A DNA stretch of 47,832 nt from Flammeovirgaceae bacterium UBA2786. GTDB lineage: Bacteria > Bacteroidota > Bacteroidia > Cytophagales > Cyclobacteriaceae. Position numbers and translations under genes: made by a program. The notes beneath the pieces were generated by a model. The model searched no databases, was not told the origin of the DNA, and saw only the letters and a list, made by a program, of their open reading frames with translations. The stretch is taken from NCBI GenBank assembly GCA_002352225.1, contig DEIA01000045.1, positions 1-47,832 on the forward strand, in the 5' to 3' direction. This document shows positions 7,656 through 15,820 of this stretch, piece by piece; position 1 is the stretch's first letter, and every line of letters starts with the position of its first letter.

Positions 7656-8725
7656 GAACGAGGCGGAATTATCAGGTTAACAGTAAATGTATCGTTGCCT
7701 TGTGTTGTCTGCATCAGGTCGTTGCGCGCATAGAGTAAATACAATCTGCGTTGTAACCCAGTTAACCCGAAACCACTTCGGGCCGAAGGTTGCATATCTG
7801 CATCAAACGGGTTGGTTATTTTTATCAGCACAGTTGAATCTTTTGATTCTGCAATAAGCTGTATGGTGATTTTTCCTGTAGTTCCATACAAGCCAAACTT
7901 AATGGCGTTTTCCAGCAAAGGCTGTAATACCAAAGTGGGGATAGTGAAGTCTTTGATTGAATCTTCTACCTGCACGTTTATCTCTAGCCTGTGTCCAAAT
8001 CTTACTTTTTCAATAGCCAGATAGGTTTGCAGGTAGGCCAGTTCTTGCGAGAGTGAAATCCACGGTTCATCTGCCCGGCTTATTGTAAGTCTTAGAAAAT
8101 CTGAAAGCTGTTGCACCATCTCACGGGCCTGATCGGGCTTTATCAGTATCAGGGCATTAATCGAGTTAAGGCTATTAAAAAGAAAATGAGGCTGAAGCTG
8201 AAGTTGAAGTTTATACAATTCGGCCTCCCGTGCCAGCAGGCGGGTATCTGAGTCGCGTGCTTGTGCTTCAGCTATTTCGCGCCAACGCGTATAAAAAACA
8301 AATGCAACACCCGATGCTAATAAAAGTATAAAGCCAATTGCCCACCGTACCGGCATAGATTGATTTACAAAATCATGATAGGTCGTATCGGGTATAAGCT
8401 GCCTTACCGCCTGTTGGGCTATCCATTGCGAGGAAAAAGCAAAAACCAGCGCTACGCCCAGCACAATTTGAAATATGGCGCTACGAGGCAGGTACGATAT
8501 TATCCCGTTCAAAAAAACGAGAGCAATTAGCGTAAGCAGATTGAAGAAAAATGAATCGATACCGGCTGTTTGCCAATCAAGCGCAAAGAAATAATGCAAC
8601 CCGGCAGCATACGCAGCTGTCCATAGTATGGCCACCCCGGCAAGGGGCAAACGCGAAATGGATAACGCTTTAGGGTTAGTCAAGAGAAATGAGTTATACC
8701 TGCAGGCAAGATAATCGCAATTCAA
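7652..8725 (-). CDS. LytS-family sensor histidine kinase (His_kinase domain)
   Basis: A 357-residue inner-membrane kinase as drawn. It has four likely membrane helices (about 28-50, 58-78, 84-103, 128-146) and a short linker, then the His_kinase domain with H180 in LQPHFLFNSLNSIN, and an ATPase domain with an N-box (LLENAIKFGLYG). No extracytoplasmic sensor domain is visible. The drawn start is TTG; no ATG exists upstream in frame. A second TTG at 8683 gives MTNPKALSIS and leaves more room for divergent promoters, so the start is uncertain. Its partner is the overlapping LytTR regulator. Confidence 0.88.
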   Translation of the reverse strand: MNCDYLACRYNSFLLTNPKALSISRLPLAGVAILWTAAYAAGLHYFFALDWQTAGIDSFFFNLLTLIALVFLNGIISYLPRSAIFQIVLGVALVFAFSSQWIAQQAVRQLIPDTTYHDFVNQSMPVRWAIGFILLLASGVAFVFYTRWREIAEAQARDSDTRLLAREAELYKLQLQLQPHFLFNSLNSINALILIKPDQAREMVQQLSDFLRLTISRADEPWISLSQELAYLQTYLAIEKVRFGHRLEINVQVEDSIKDFTIPTLVLQPLLENAIKFGLYGTTGKITIQLIAESKDSTVLIKITNPFDADMQPSARSGFGLTGLQRRLYLLYARNDLMQTTQGNDTFTVNLIIPPRS

Positions 8726-8749
8726 GTATTTTTATAAAAAGAACAAAAA

Positions 8750-9301
8750 ATGAAAGCCGACCGTTGGAGTGCTGATCTGGATGAAATTACCAGAACCTTT
8801 AAACAGGATTTCGGCCCCCTGTCTGCCGACCAACTTAACTGGAAACCTAACGCGGGCACCTGGAGCATTGGCCAGATTATTCAACACCTGATTGTAGTGA
8901 ATGAAACATACTTTCCTGTACTGGAACAAATTCGTAACAACACCTATTACACACCGCGTTTTGGCCGGATTGGCTTTATTAATCGTTTTTTCGGAAAAAT
9001 GATTCTTAACTCGGTACAACCCGGGCAAAAAAGAAAGATTAAAACTTTTTCCATCTGGGAACCTGACCTAAGTGCCATACGAAGCGATATTATTACTCAA
9101 TTTGAAAAACATCAACACGAATTGAAACAGGCCATCCGCAACAGCGAAGACCTGATTGCCCGAAATACTATTATTTCATCGCCAGCCAACCGAATGATTG
9201 TGTACAAACTGGAAACTGCTTTCGACATTATGGTGGCTCATGAAAAGCGGCACCTCAGACAAACACAGGAAATAAATCAACTGCGCATGACCAATAATTA
9301 A
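8750..9301 (+). CDS. DinB-fold (DinB_2 superfamily) protein
   Basis: A 183-residue four-helix-bundle protein. The pattern LNWKPNAGTWSIGQIIQHL (29-47) places the first metal-type histidine at H46, and AHEKRHLRQ (163-171) supplies H164 and H168, giving the usual three-histidine site. Members of this superfamily include thiol transferases (bacillithiol or mycothiol type), but the substrate cannot be named here. It has no signal peptide. It is divergent from the LytS gene with a very short spacer. Confidence 0.82.
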   Translation: MKADRWSADLDEITRTFKQDFGPLSADQLNWKPNAGTWSIGQIIQHLIVVNETYFPVLEQIRNNTYYTPRFGRIGFINRFFGKMILNSVQPGQKRKIKTFSIWEPDLSAIRSDIITQFEKHQHELKQAIRNSEDLIARNTIISSPANRMIVYKLETAFDIMVAHEKRHLRQTQEINQLRMTNN

Positions 9302-9321
9302 ATTATACTTTACCTTTAAGG

Positions 9322-9654
9322 ATGAATCGCTCACGCATAAAAAGTTTACTTACCCAAGGGGTGCTCGCGCTACTCTTATTGATAAGCCCGGTAAGTAATT
9401 ATGCAGGTTCATCTGCCTTAACTCATCCTACAATACATACCGAATGGGTTTCAATCCTTCGCAAGCCCTCTATTACACATCATAAAACGGATTCAAAAAA
9501 AGTTTGGGCAGCCAGAAATGATGCCTTTATACCAAGGCCTGTATTTAACCATACCATTAAGCCAATTCATAGGCTACTTAAAAATCATTCCCCGCTCCTC
9601 ACGGCTCATCAAAAAACAATTCCTTCCGGCACGGAAGATGAGTTGACAGCGTAA
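9322..9654 (+). CDS. Small secreted hypothetical protein
   Basis: A 110-residue ORF with a basic N-terminus, a hydrophobic stretch (about 10-24) and a plausible signal peptidase site after NYA (26-28). The rest is basic and rich in histidine, threonine and proline, without a recognised domain. An AAGG sequence just precedes the ATG, and a near-match to the -7 consensus (TACCTTTA, 9311-9318) sits immediately upstream. I do not recognise the family; it could be a spurious ORF, although the signal sequence argues for a real one. Confidence 0.5.
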   Translation: MNRSRIKSLLTQGVLALLLLISPVSNYAGSSALTHPTIHTEWVSILRKPSITHHKTDSKKVWAARNDAFIPRPVFNHTIKPIHRLLKNHSPLLTAHQKTIPSGTEDELTA

Positions 9655-9718
9655 CAACTCCCCTGTCTGCACGCTTGCAGGCCTTCATTTTCCATTCGTC
9701 ATTCAACCGTCAATTGTT

Positions 9719-9886
9719 ATGCTACGCATAAAAAAAATATTACGCACCGTTCTATTAATACTACTAATCATTTTAGCCCTTTCGGGGATTGGTATAGCAC
9801 CGCCCCGAATGCGCGAGTTGTTTCAAAATAAAGAAGATAACATCGAATTGGTGGAAACCCAGAGAGATGAATCGGATAAGGATTAA
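9719..9886 (+). CDS. Small single-helix membrane protein (55 residues)
   Basis: Read by hand. The protein opens MLRIKKILRT, has one membrane helix (about 11-26, VLLILLIILALSGIGI), then PPRMRELF and an acidic tail ending ESDKD. The positive N-terminus and short basic patch before an acidic tail look like a genuine small membrane protein. It lies 64 bases after the previous small secreted ORF. Function is unknown. Confidence 0.55.
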   Translation: MLRIKKILRTVLLILLIILALSGIGIAPPRMRELFQNKEDNIELVETQRDESDKD

Positions 9887-10072
9887 ATCGGTTATAGGCA
9901 GTCCGTTACAACTAAACAAATTTAGCCCAACTTGATTAAACCTAAACCACCTCTACTCGTCTAACTTCGTTTTCTCAAAATCAAAACTCCTCTGGAGCAA
10001 TTTTTTTCAAAACTCGTGTTAAACTCTTGTCGGAGTTCGTACTCTAAACGCTATAACAAACTTAACACGACT

Positions 10073-10930
10073 ATGAACACAAGAATTTTGCAGCATACGA
10101 ACCGGAAGAACCTGTTCTATGTGCTTATCGCTGCCTTTATGTTTACACTGGCAGCCTGTAACCAGGACGAAGCTCCTGATTTCTCGCCAGAAGATACCGA
10201 AGACGCATCGCTGGATGCGATTGAAGATTCTTACTATGATGATGCGGATGATTTAGTGAGCGAAGCATTTGCAGGAATAGAAGATTCATCGAATGGAAGG
10301 AAGACAGCTGATGAAAGGCTTGCTTGTGCCACCATTACGTATGAAGGTAATGGAACCTCAGGTACGCTTAGCATTGACTTTGGAGACGGGTGTACCGGTC
10401 CGCGTGGCAACGTAAGAACAGGGGTTATTGTAGTAACGCATAGTGGTACCTGGAACATAGCAGGCTCTTCGTGGTCAATCTCTTTTGAGGATTACACTAT
10501 TAATGGAATTGAAATAGAGGGCAATCGTACCGTAACCGTAGTAAGCTACACAGAAGAACTCTCTGTATTTGATGTGACCTTAACCGAAGGCCGCGTTACC
10601 TGGCCTGATGGACGGGTAGCAACACGCGAAGTAAACCGCAGACGCGAACATGAACGCAACGAAAACAACGTATTGGATCGCCTGATTATTTACGGTACCG
10701 CTCAGGGCACTTTCAGAAACGGGCGTGGTTACTTTATCGAGATAGTGGAACCGTTGGTTTATACAAGAACCTGTGCTGCTGCCGGAGTGTTTATACCTGT
10801 TAGCGGAATAAAATTCATTAAACATGGTAACCGCGAACTAACAATTGACTATGGCGATGGTACCTGCGATAACATAGTAACCCTTACTAACAAAAATGGT
10901 CGTACGGTACGGTACGAAGTGAAAAAGTAA
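10073..10930 (+). CDS. Lipoprotein of unknown function
   Basis: A 285-residue protein starting at the ATG of MNTRILQHTN; a GTG 57 bases upstream is in frame but would bury the signal. Residues 12-28 are hydrophobic and end in the lipobox LAAC (C29). A very acidic stretch follows (about 32-60, rich in Asp and Glu), then a beta-rich region with two similar pieces: ACATITYEGNGTSGTLSIDFGDGC and a C-terminal copy, GNRELTIDYGDGTCDN. Each has the DFGDG/DYGDG-C pattern with a cysteine. It is exported to the outer envelope. I do not recognise a named family. Confidence 0.8.
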   Translation: MNTRILQHTNRKNLFYVLIAAFMFTLAACNQDEAPDFSPEDTEDASLDAIEDSYYDDADDLVSEAFAGIEDSSNGRKTADERLACATITYEGNGTSGTLSIDFGDGCTGPRGNVRTGVIVVTHSGTWNIAGSSWSISFEDYTINGIEIEGNRTVTVVSYTEELSVFDVTLTEGRVTWPDGRVATREVNRRREHERNENNVLDRLIIYGTAQGTFRNGRGYFIEIVEPLVYTRTCAAAGVFIPVSGIKFIKHGNRELTIDYGDGTCDNIVTLTNKNGRTVRYEVKK

Positions 10931-10952
10931 AGGATTAGTGAAGATGGATAGG

Positions 10953-10990
10953 AAGTCCGCCTGAGGTTTAGGCGGACTTTCGTGCTTTTC
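10953..10990 (+). terminator. Rho-independent terminator after the lipoprotein gene
   Basis: A ten-base stem, AAGTCCGCCT paired with AGGCGGACTT, around a seven-base loop, followed by a modest T-rich tail (TTTCGTGCTTTT). It lies between convergent genes and mainly serves the plus-strand lipoprotein gene. Confidence 0.75.
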
Positions 10991-10997
10991 CAGAAAA

Positions 10998-11612
10998 TTA
11001 TATCACGCCCATCTTAATGGCTTTTCCAATTAAGGTAGCCGTATTCTTTACATCAAATTTTTCGAGAATACTTTTACGATGTGTATTTACGGTGGGTATA
11101 CTGATGAAAAGTTTCCCGGCAATTTCTGCATTGGTTAAACCTTCGGCAATCAATTGCAATACCTCTTTCTCTCGTCTGGTAATTACCGGTTGGCGCGGTT
11201 GTGGTTCGTTTAAAGCGTGTGCCACCTCCTGACTGAAATAAGTCTCACCACCCAGAACTAAATCAATCGCTTCCAGTAATTCTTCCTTGGTTGCGTTCTT
11301 CAAAACATAACCCGATGCGCCATTGTCCATCATGTTGCGAACTACAGCTTGCTGATTAAAGGTGCTGAGCCCGAGTATGTATAAGGAAGGATATAATTTC
11401 TTAACCTCTTTACATAATTCCGTACCGCTCTTGTCTGGCAGGTTTACATCCATGAGTATCACATCGGGTTGCTGTCGTTTTAGAAAATCCAAACACGATG
11501 CCGCATTCATGGCGTGTCCCAGCCAATCAATATTTTCTTCGTATTGTAATACCGAGCGAATACCTTCAATAACCAGGTAGTGGTCGTCAACAATAAACAG
11601 ACTGGTCTTCAT
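10998..11612 (-). CDS. NarL/FixJ-type response regulator
   Basis: A 204-residue regulator. The receiver domain (1-118) has D9/D10, phosphoacceptor D55 in ILMDVNLPD, a serine in GLSTF and a lysine in YVLKNAT. The LuxR-type helix-turn-helix lies at about 142-200 (TRREKEVLQLIAEGLTNAE). Its ATG abuts the stop of the upstream kinase gene (TAA then ATG), so the two form one operon and a cognate pair. The divergent outer-membrane protein gene on the other side of the kinase is a candidate target. Confidence 0.93.
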   Translation of the reverse strand: MKTSLFIVDDHYLVIEGIRSVLQYEENIDWLGHAMNAASCLDFLKRQQPDVILMDVNLPDKSGTELCKEVKKLYPSLYILGLSTFNQQAVVRNMMDNGASGYVLKNATKEELLEAIDLVLGGETYFSQEVAHALNEPQPRQPVITRREKEVLQLIAEGLTNAEIAGKLFISIPTVNTHRKSILEKFDVKNTATLIGKAIKMGVI

Positions 11613-13586
11613 TTATAAAGTAATTTCTATCATTACCGAAGTGCCCTTTCCTGCTGAAGATTGCATATCGATCCGGCCCTTCAAAAACTCTACACGATTT
11701 TGAATATTTTTCCAGCCCATTCCACCGGCCTGTTTCAGGGTGCTGGTATCAAAACCTTTACCATCGTCTTCAACGGTTACAGCCAATAATTTTTCCTGTT
11801 CGATATGATGCAATTGAACAAGAACATTTTGCGCTTGCGCATGTTTCAATACATTATTTACCAATTCTTGTACTATGCGATACAGGGTTACGGCAGTGGT
11901 TTGCTCAATTACAAAATTGGTATTTCCCAACGGTTGATAATTCATTTGAATTACACCGCTACTCCCGATTTCGGTACAAAATTCACGCAAGGCTGCATCG
12001 AGTCCGTACTTCAAAAGTATTTCAGGCATCATGTTGTGCGCCACTCTGCGCATCTCCTGAATGGAGCTGTCCAGCATATCGATGCTGCGCTCAAAAGCCT
12101 GCGCGTTGTCAGGCGTCATTACTAAATTTCCTTTCATGTTATTTAATGAGAATTTTATTCCGCTAAGCATACCGCCTAAGCCATCGTGCAAATCTTTGGC
12201 AAGTCTTGTTCGTTCTTGTTCTTCACCTTTTAGCACGGCTGCTGTGGCCGCTAGTTGTTTTTCCGCTTCGAGTTCTTCTATTTTCAACTGCTGCAATTTT
12301 TGGCGGTGTTTATAGTTCCGGTAAGCAAGCAGCGAAATGCTAAGTATTGTTATTGCCCCAACTAACAAAAAATAGTTGAGTGTGGTTTTTTGACTAAGCC
12401 TGAGATCTTGAATTTCTCTTTCTGCTTGCAAAAATTTTATCTCTCGGTCTTTACCGGCTACCTTATACTGAGTTTCCATCATAGCTATTTTTTCTGCCAT
12501 TTCATCAGACTTGATAGTATCTAAAAGTTGTAACTTTTTATTCAAAAACTCATTAGCCATTTTCCAGTCCCGCTTATTTTGATACCATAAGGCTAACACC
12601 GTATAGGCGTCAACCCTATATGTTTTCATTTGAAAAGCAATTGATTTGTTTAATAACGTATCCATATAAAGTCGGGCTCCCATGGCTTGTCCGGCATCCA
12701 TAAGGCATTGCGCTAACGGCCCCAGAATGGCAAGTTGCTGATACACATCCTCATTGGCTAAGGCATATTTATTGGCTTGTTTAAAGTTTGTGATTGCTTC
12801 TGAGAATTGCTTCTTGTTCTGATGTATTGCTCCTTTGCTTTCGTGAAAGAGAAAAAGATGTATTTGCCGGTTATTCTTTTTAACATCTGCCTCAACTTTA
12901 TTTAATAATTCTTCAGCTTCATTAAATTGCTCTCTGTCGATAAGCCGGGTAATATAGTTCAGGTATCTGCCCGCTACTGCCGTTGCTGTTCCATATTTTT
13001 GCGCTGAAGCGATAGCTTTCTTATCATATTCTATTGATTTGTTTTCCTGTAATAATTTGTGATATACCTCTGCCATTCCATCGTACACAACGGATACAAC
13101 ATCCGGCTTGTACACCTCCAATTCTTCTGCGGCTAGCGTGTAATGGTTAATGGCTTGTTCATAGTCACCGATCTTAAAACACTCCATGCCCAGATTATGA
13201 TGGAGAAATGCTTTTTCGATTATAGCCACTTTAGAGGTATCTCTTTCAAAGGCCATAAAAGCAGAATCGGCATATAAAAAAGCCATTGGAAAGTCGCCAC
13301 GATCAGCATAATAGATTTCTTGTATACTGTATGCAATTTGCAGGCCTCTTCTATAATTTCGCTCCTTACTTATGCTAATCATTTCGGTAACATAGGGCAG
13401 CAAGAGGGTTGTGTTCTCATTGATGGCATTTTTAGTATAATTCTGAATTAACCGAACACGCGCAGTATCTCTTGTTGGATGTTTGTCGATTTCTGCCCGA
13501 ATGCTGTCCAGGAATTTTGTTTGCGCAATCAAGCGTGCATCACAAAAGAAGCATGTAATAATTAGTACCAGCAATGGTTTCTTCAT
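11613..13586 (-). CDS. TPR-containing sensor histidine kinase (HisKA_3 type)
   Basis: A 657-residue protein starting at MKKPLLVLII; a longer start 51 bases upstream would spoil the signal peptide. After the signal (1-22), residues about 40-380 form a periplasmic array of tetratricopeptide-like helices (for example IEKAFLHHNLGMECFKIGDYEQAINHYTLA split over 122-152). One membrane helix (404-421) and a coiled coil (425-455) lead to HisKA_3, with H467 in RLAKDLHDGLGG, and an ATPase domain with DDGKGFD. This architecture is common in Bacteroidota; the TPR part senses an unknown periplasmic cue. Its partner is the adjoining NarL-type regulator. Confidence 0.9.
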   Translation of the reverse strand: MKKPLLVLIITCFFCDARLIAQTKFLDSIRAEIDKHPTRDTARVRLIQNYTKNAINENTTLLLPYVTEMISISKERNYRRGLQIAYSIQEIYYADRGDFPMAFLYADSAFMAFERDTSKVAIIEKAFLHHNLGMECFKIGDYEQAINHYTLAAEELEVYKPDVVSVVYDGMAEVYHKLLQENKSIEYDKKAIASAQKYGTATAVAGRYLNYITRLIDREQFNEAEELLNKVEADVKKNNRQIHLFLFHESKGAIHQNKKQFSEAITNFKQANKYALANEDVYQQLAILGPLAQCLMDAGQAMGARLYMDTLLNKSIAFQMKTYRVDAYTVLALWYQNKRDWKMANEFLNKKLQLLDTIKSDEMAEKIAMMETQYKVAGKDREIKFLQAEREIQDLRLSQKTTLNYFLLVGAITILSISLLAYRNYKHRQKLQQLKIEELEAEKQLAATAAVLKGEEQERTRLAKDLHDGLGGMLSGIKFSLNNMKGNLVMTPDNAQAFERSIDMLDSSIQEMRRVAHNMMPEILLKYGLDAALREFCTEIGSSGVIQMNYQPLGNTNFVIEQTTAVTLYRIVQELVNNVLKHAQAQNVLVQLHHIEQEKLLAVTVEDDGKGFDTSTLKQAGGMGWKNIQNRVEFLKGRIDMQSSAGKGTSVMIEITL

Positions 13587-13644
13587 CCTTCCAAAATACA
13601 ATATTCCCCAGATGCAAAGAAAAGCAAGGGGTACCAAAACTCAG

Positions 13645-13700
13645 ATCATCCTTTTTAATGATTTTTCAAACGCGCTCAAAAATCATCCTTTTTAACGATT
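13645..13700. repeat. Two direct copies of an operator-like 19-mer
   Basis: ATCATCCTTTTTAATGATT (13645-13663) and ATCATCCTTTTTAACGATT (13682-13700) differ at one base and start 37 bases apart. Each contains inverted ends ATCAT/ATGAT (one mismatch in the second). They lie between the kinase gene and the beta-barrel gene and overlap the candidate -33 element of the latter, so they look like regulator binding sites. Confidence 0.5.
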
Positions 13701-13737
13701 GATACAATTTGGGTAGCCCGGCATCTTTGTATCAATC
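13697..13737. promoter_or_regulatory. Promoter of the beta-barrel gene within an 11-base inverted repeat
   Basis: GATTGATACAA (13697-13707) and TTGTATCAATC (13727-13737) form a perfect inverted repeat with a 19-base centre. The left arm holds TTG (13699-13701) and the right arm overlaps CATCTTTG (13722-13729), separated by 20 bases, as in the Bacteroidota -33/-7 promoter. The layout suggests a dimeric regulator gripping both promoter elements, or a leader hairpin if the start is further upstream. Confidence 0.45.
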
Positions 13738-13757
13738 AACATCCTAAAATTAAACTT

Positions 13758-14444
13758 ATGAAAAAGAGAAATCTATTACTTATCGTACTGTTAGGATTAG
13801 CCACTGGTGTGTTTGCGCAAGACCTTGTAACATTTGGTGTGCGAGGTGGTTTTAGTTTTTCGACTGTCTCAGGAGACTACAATCTAGATTATTATGATTA
13901 TGAGTTTTACGACTACTACAATGCTACTGGTAACTTTTCCAAATCATTCAAGCCCGGTTATAACATGGGTATCGATGCGCTGCACAAGCTGAATGATAAG
14001 ATGGCCCTGCAAGCAGAATTGTTTTATTCTAATGAGGGATACAAGGGGGATTGGAAGTATAGTTATGAAGGTGTAACCAAGGGCACGTTTACCGATCAAT
14101 ACAGTTTTTTGAATCTGCCCATGTTTTTTAAGTATAACTTCACAAAGCACTTTTATGCAATGGGTGGCCCACAGTTTTCTTTGCTACTCTCGGCTAAACA
14201 TAAAGGTGAGTCAGCATACGAGGGTGGTGTCGTCAACTCAAAGAAAATAGACTTGGCCGACCGGATGAACAAGCTGACTATTGGTTTTACGCCAGCCATC
14301 GGTTACGATCTTAATAAACTGAGTTTTAGTATACGGTATTATGCCGGGCTTACCCCATTGGCAAAGCGTGAACATGATGTGGGTATTAAAAGTCAGGTGT
14401 TTTCGGTAGTGGTGAGTTATAAGGTTTTCACGCTAAAGAAATAG
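13758..14444 (+). CDS. Outer-membrane beta-barrel protein (porin family)
   Basis: A 228-residue protein with a clean signal peptide ending VFAQ (residue 21). The mature part alternates hydrophobic and polar residues and has the family landmarks FGVRGGFSFSTVSGD, GYNMGIDALHKLNDKMALQAELFYSNEGYK and the terminal aromatic strands (FSVVVSYKVFTLKK). A tyrosine- and aspartate-rich loop lies at about 45-57. It resembles the small eight-stranded Bacteroidota OMP family; the ligand is unknown. It is divergent from the NarL/kinase operon and has an unusually structured upstream region. Confidence 0.85.
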   Translation: MKKRNLLLIVLLGLATGVFAQDLVTFGVRGGFSFSTVSGDYNLDYYDYEFYDYYNATGNFSKSFKPGYNMGIDALHKLNDKMALQAELFYSNEGYKGDWKYSYEGVTKGTFTDQYSFLNLPMFFKYNFTKHFYAMGGPQFSLLLSAKHKGESAYEGGVVNSKKIDLADRMNKLTIGFTPAIGYDLNKLSFSIRYYAGLTPLAKREHDVGIKSQVFSVVVSYKVFTLKK

Positions 14445-14535
14445 AATCGTGCAAAGCATTGTAAATAGTTTCTGGGCAGGGTTCTATACAAGGAATGGGC
14501 ATTTTTAAATAAGAAGTATCGCCTAAAAAATACAT

Positions 14536-15810
14536 ATGAAAAAAATACTTTCAATAGTTGCTCTAACCCTTACTGTTTCGTTAATCTGTGTAGCGCAAGT
14601 AAAAAAAATAACAGATACACCAACGCCCTGCAACGGCAGTGCGGATGCGCTTCCTGGAAAATATACCGATCATACCAATCCAAAGTATGCTCACAGTTTA
14701 AAAGGCACTGCGCCCGATAAAGCGGCTATAACGAAGCAATTGATTGCGATAGAGAAAGTAGAAGAAGCGAGCCGTGCTAACGTTCAATTAACAGGTTGCG
14801 TTGCGCGGGTGAGTTTTAGCGGAGGTAATAAAAATACATTCGGAAGCTATTCATATAATGGATATGGTTACGCACTGGGCATTTATCAAAATGTGTGTCA
14901 TGTTACCGAAAAGGTTGTTAAAACGGTAGGTGAATATCGTAGTGTGCTACGGGTAGATGTAAATCCAACACTGGGTGGCGGAAATTTTTATGGCGAGTTT
15001 GGTGATTTTTATGTTACCGATAAAAAAGTACGGTATGAGATTCCAATTGATGCCAAACGTGGTGTTAATTATGAAAAAGACAGGTTTAACAACCGAAGCC
15101 GAATTACCCGGTACCTTTCCGAAGAAATGGTTTTAGCGGGTCGTTCAGACAATTACAAAGACAAACACGGTGATTTTTTAAAACTGATAAACGGAGATGG
15201 CTACGTTGAAAACTGGATGCAAGGCTCAAGCGAGGATAAGGTCACCGCTAAATCGTACCAATGGATTGACCGGCATTACATCCTAACCATGCCAGGCACT
15301 CCACTACTTGTGCCCGTTACCCGAAAAGAATACCTCGAAGCCTTGCTGGGGTATTATGAGATTGAAAAAGCTAATTTTCAGTGGGCTGTTGCTGATCAAA
15401 TCAAAAATAACAACAGTAACACAAGCATCTGCGAAGCCGACAAAGTTGCGTATGCCAAGGTGTATGAAAACAAGAAGGCTAAGGTTCAGCAACTCCTTAC
15501 CTCCTCATCAGCGGATTGGCTGCAACAACCCGCAGTAGTACTCAAAGACCTTCGGCCCAACGATTACAGCAAAGCATCTAATGGCTTACTTGATTTTGAG
15601 AAATTTTATGATGGCGATCCGAAAGGAATGACACTCTATAATTATAATCCAGAGTATTTCAAGACAAATTCCGGTCAGCCATTAAGACCGATGTTTATGG
15701 AAGTTCAGATTCGGTATGAATTGAGCGAGGACAAAGGATTTTCAAAAAGATACTTTGATAATTTTATCAATAACTATGATCTTCAAAAATTGAGAACGAT
15801 GCTCAACTGA
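14536..15810 (+). CDS. Secreted protein of unknown family, paralogue 1
   Basis: A 424-residue protein with a signal peptide (1-20, ending CVAQ). Mature regions shared with the next gene include an N-terminal cysteine then a (A/E)(L/I)PGK motif (C32 and 38-42), SRAN/SRSN after a helix, VGEYRSVLRV matching VNGEYDIVFR, PGTPLLVPVTRKEYLEALL (about 255-273) and YNYNPEYFKTNSG near 370. No known catalytic motif is obvious. It is the first gene of a three-gene plus-strand run; the next begins 10 bases later. Function unknown; probably periplasmic or surface-exposed. Confidence 0.78.
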   Translation: MKKILSIVALTLTVSLICVAQVKKITDTPTPCNGSADALPGKYTDHTNPKYAHSLKGTAPDKAAITKQLIAIEKVEEASRANVQLTGCVARVSFSGGNKNTFGSYSYNGYGYALGIYQNVCHVTEKVVKTVGEYRSVLRVDVNPTLGGGNFYGEFGDFYVTDKKVRYEIPIDAKRGVNYEKDRFNNRSRITRYLSEEMVLAGRSDNYKDKHGDFLKLINGDGYVENWMQGSSEDKVTAKSYQWIDRHYILTMPGTPLLVPVTRKEYLEALLGYYEIEKANFQWAVADQIKNNNSNTSICEADKVAYAKVYENKKAKVQQLLTSSSADWLQQPAVVLKDLRPNDYSKASNGLLDFEKFYDGDPKGMTLYNYNPEYFKTNSGQPLRPMFMEVQIRYELSEDKGFSKRYFDNFINNYDLQKLRTMLN

Positions 15811-15820
15811 TTTCAATATT

